Below, in pieces: positions 62,765 to 64,000 of a stretch of DNA of 64,000 nucleotides (its first letter is position 1; each line of letters begins with the position of its first letter). Below the pieces are notes generated by a model that had not been told where the DNA came from, did no database searches, and worked only from the letters and a program-made list of their open reading frames with translations. Both the position numbers and the translations under genes were made by a program. Source of the stretch: Aphelocoma coerulescens (taxonomy: Eukaryota; Chordata; Aves; Passeriformes; Corvidae); contig NW_027183764.1 in the NCBI RefSeq assembly GCF_041296385.1, positions 1-64,000 of the forward strand, written 5' to 3'.

Positions 62765-64000
62765 TCGGAATGAAGGCAGAGCACCGAGCTGCTGCCGTGC
62801 GCATCGCACAGGCTGCGAGAGGAAGCGTGGCTGTCACTGGCTTCTTTGCGGGTTCACGTTAGCAGTTGAAAACAGAAAGTTCCACTTGCAGCTACTTGTG
62901 CTGCTACCTATTTCTCTTCCAGCTCTCCCTGGAAAGAATTGTGCCGAGCTTTACGCTTCCAGATGCACAGATGACGGTGGTAGATGCGGCAGAGAATAGA
63001 AAGACAGCGCGCAGCGGACAGTTTCTGGTGCTTTACGTGAGGCAAGGGGGAAGTGCAGCCCAGCAGTGGCTTTTACTTCTGGAGCCTTTTGCTTTGGTAG
63101 CAGCAGCTGCTGCGAGTGGGCAACGGAGCTGCGAGAGTGCGTAATGTGACGGCACACCTCGCTGAGAAGGAAGCTGCCGAGCCGCAGCGTGTTGTGCTCC
63201 GTTTCAAGGCTACTTGGAGGAGGGGGGTACTCGAAGAACGCCTTCTTTCTGGACGCGTCCTTCTGGGTGTGCTCAAGCTGCATGGGCTCGGCAGCACGGA
63301 AGGTGTAAGAACCTGTTTCTGGCCAGGCAGTGTGCTGGAGTGCAAAGGGCTGCGCCTTCCTTTCTGAAGCAGCCCAGAGCATTCTCAGCGGAATCTGCTT
63401 GTGAAGCAGCTCTTGGCTGGACATTTGCAAGTCGCTCCACTGAGTCCACGAAGCCGGTGGCCAGCTGCTTCGTTCTTCGCCTTCTGGGCTCTGGACAGAG
63501 CTGAAGCGCAGCGATGGCTCGGAGCTTTGCCGCTCTTCGGCGTGAGCACTGCACGCAGCCACAGGCTGCTGTGCACGGATTTCCCTCAGCTCGACGTACA
63601 ATCATTCTCTTGCTGTTTCCCTGAGTCGAAAGTGTCCGTGTAGCTCTCGCTCAGCGAAATGCGTCAGGAGAGAAACACTTGCTGGATGAGCTTTTCGCTG
63701 GCCAAGACTTTCAACGCAGCACCACCATTCGGGCAAGGAGGAGGAGAAAGGAGGAGCATCTTTTCGTCCTGGCCCGTTCTTCTGCGCGAGACGCCTCTCC
63801 GCGTCTTCGCTCCCTGCAAGGCTGTAATGTGCGCCGTGGTACTTGGAAGTGAGAAGGCAGGTGCAGAGAGCACCGCGATCTGGCGGCGCCGTGCAGGCTG
63901 GAAAGGAAAGAGGGCTGCCACCGGAATGTGGTGCGAATACCGGTTTGCACGCGTCGAGGGTAAGCTCTGGGTGAGCTTGCTGGCCTAAAACTGTTCTCTG
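62765..64000 (+). repeat. Satellite unit 44, partial (first 1,236 bp)
   Basis: Genotype: 393C, 522G. The CTA site and bases 1370 and 1439 lie beyond the window edge, so its length class is unknown. Confidence 0.96.

Larger units (their letters stand above)
1..64000. repeat. Head-to-tail satellite array, about 43.8 copies of a 1,458/1,461-bp unit
   Basis: The same sequence returns every 1,457-1,462 bp from the first to the last base, always in the same orientation, with no spacer and no foreign insertion. Only unit 1 is longer (1,481 bp), because of a 23-bp internal duplication. Copies differ at only a handful of positions, so pairwise identity is above 99.5% by eye. Both ends lie inside the array. 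Each unit has one AAGCTT (2735-2740 in unit 2), so the period could be read from HindIII fragments. Such homogeneity is typical of satellites kept uniform by unequal exchange or gene conversion. Candidate roles are centromere, subtelomere or other heterochromatin; none is shown by the sequence. Apart from the short motifs listed separately, I see nothing gene-like in it. Confidence 0.98.

Noticed and set aside
1..64000. rDNA, 5S rRNA, spliced-leader, histone or other known tandem gene array
   Set aside because: I looked for rRNA-like stretches, a tRNA or 5S internal promoter box and a long conserved coding frame and found none. A GGGTTCACGTT stretch resembles a B box only in part.
1..64000. 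CRISPR array
   Set aside because: The repeated element is 1.46 kb with no variable spacers.
1..64000. Transposon or retroelement tandem insertion
   Set aside because: No terminal repeats, target-site duplications, transposase, reverse transcriptase or integrase frame; the units abut perfectly.
1..64000. Unit length as a multiple of nucleosome spacing (1,458 is about 8 x 182)
   Set aside because: Any length of this size fits some plausible spacing. It is numerology without chromatin data.

Overview
The whole 64 kb window is one uninterrupted head-to-tail satellite (macrosatellite) array. A unit of 1,458 or 1,461 bp is repeated 43 times plus a partial 44th copy. All copies are on the same strand, with no spacer, no inserted element, no inversion and no unique flank. 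The array runs off both window edges, so its true size and flanks are unknown. Units are nearly identical. Reading them against each other I found one common 3-bp length polymorphism, four shared single-base variants, one 23-bp duplication, one private substitution and eight single-base indels. I see no protein-coding gene, tRNA, rRNA, transposase, CRISPR array or bacterial operon. The open frames in each unit match no family I recognise. The longest (216 codons, minus strand) has no ATG at its 5' end.

Organism: a megabase-style satellite with a 1.46 kb unit and near-perfect homogenisation points to a eukaryotic nuclear chromosome assembled from long reads. The unit is GC-rich and CpG is not strongly depleted (27 CpG in the first 480 bases, hand count). 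That argues against ordinary heavily methylated vertebrate euchromatin. A coccidian apicomplexan or another protist, or a chromosome-specific centromeric or macrosatellite repeat of a bird-like genome, would all fit. The sequence alone does not decide and I do not recognise the satellite.

Layout: I set the unit start arbitrarily at window base 1. Each unit is genotyped at five sites in 1,458-bp unit coordinates: an optional extra CTA at about base 1300, base 393 (T/C), base 522 (G/A), base 1370 (A/G) and base 1439 (G/T). Units 1-20 (1-29212) are a clean block in which units 4-11 and 12-19 carry the same CTA pattern, suggesting an approximately 11.68 kb eight-unit higher-order period. Units 21-25 (29213-36505) hold seven of the eight single-base indels, mostly in short homopolymers, and may be a poorly polished or seam region. 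Units 26-44 (36506-64000) are clean again, richer in the 393C allele, and show a second eight-unit echo (units 30-35 versus 38-43). They also hold a three-variant haplotype in units 34, 36 and 42.

There is no set of cooperating genes to describe. The likely roles, all inference, are structural: centromeric, pericentromeric, subtelomeric or other heterochromatic DNA, or a source of noncoding transcripts.
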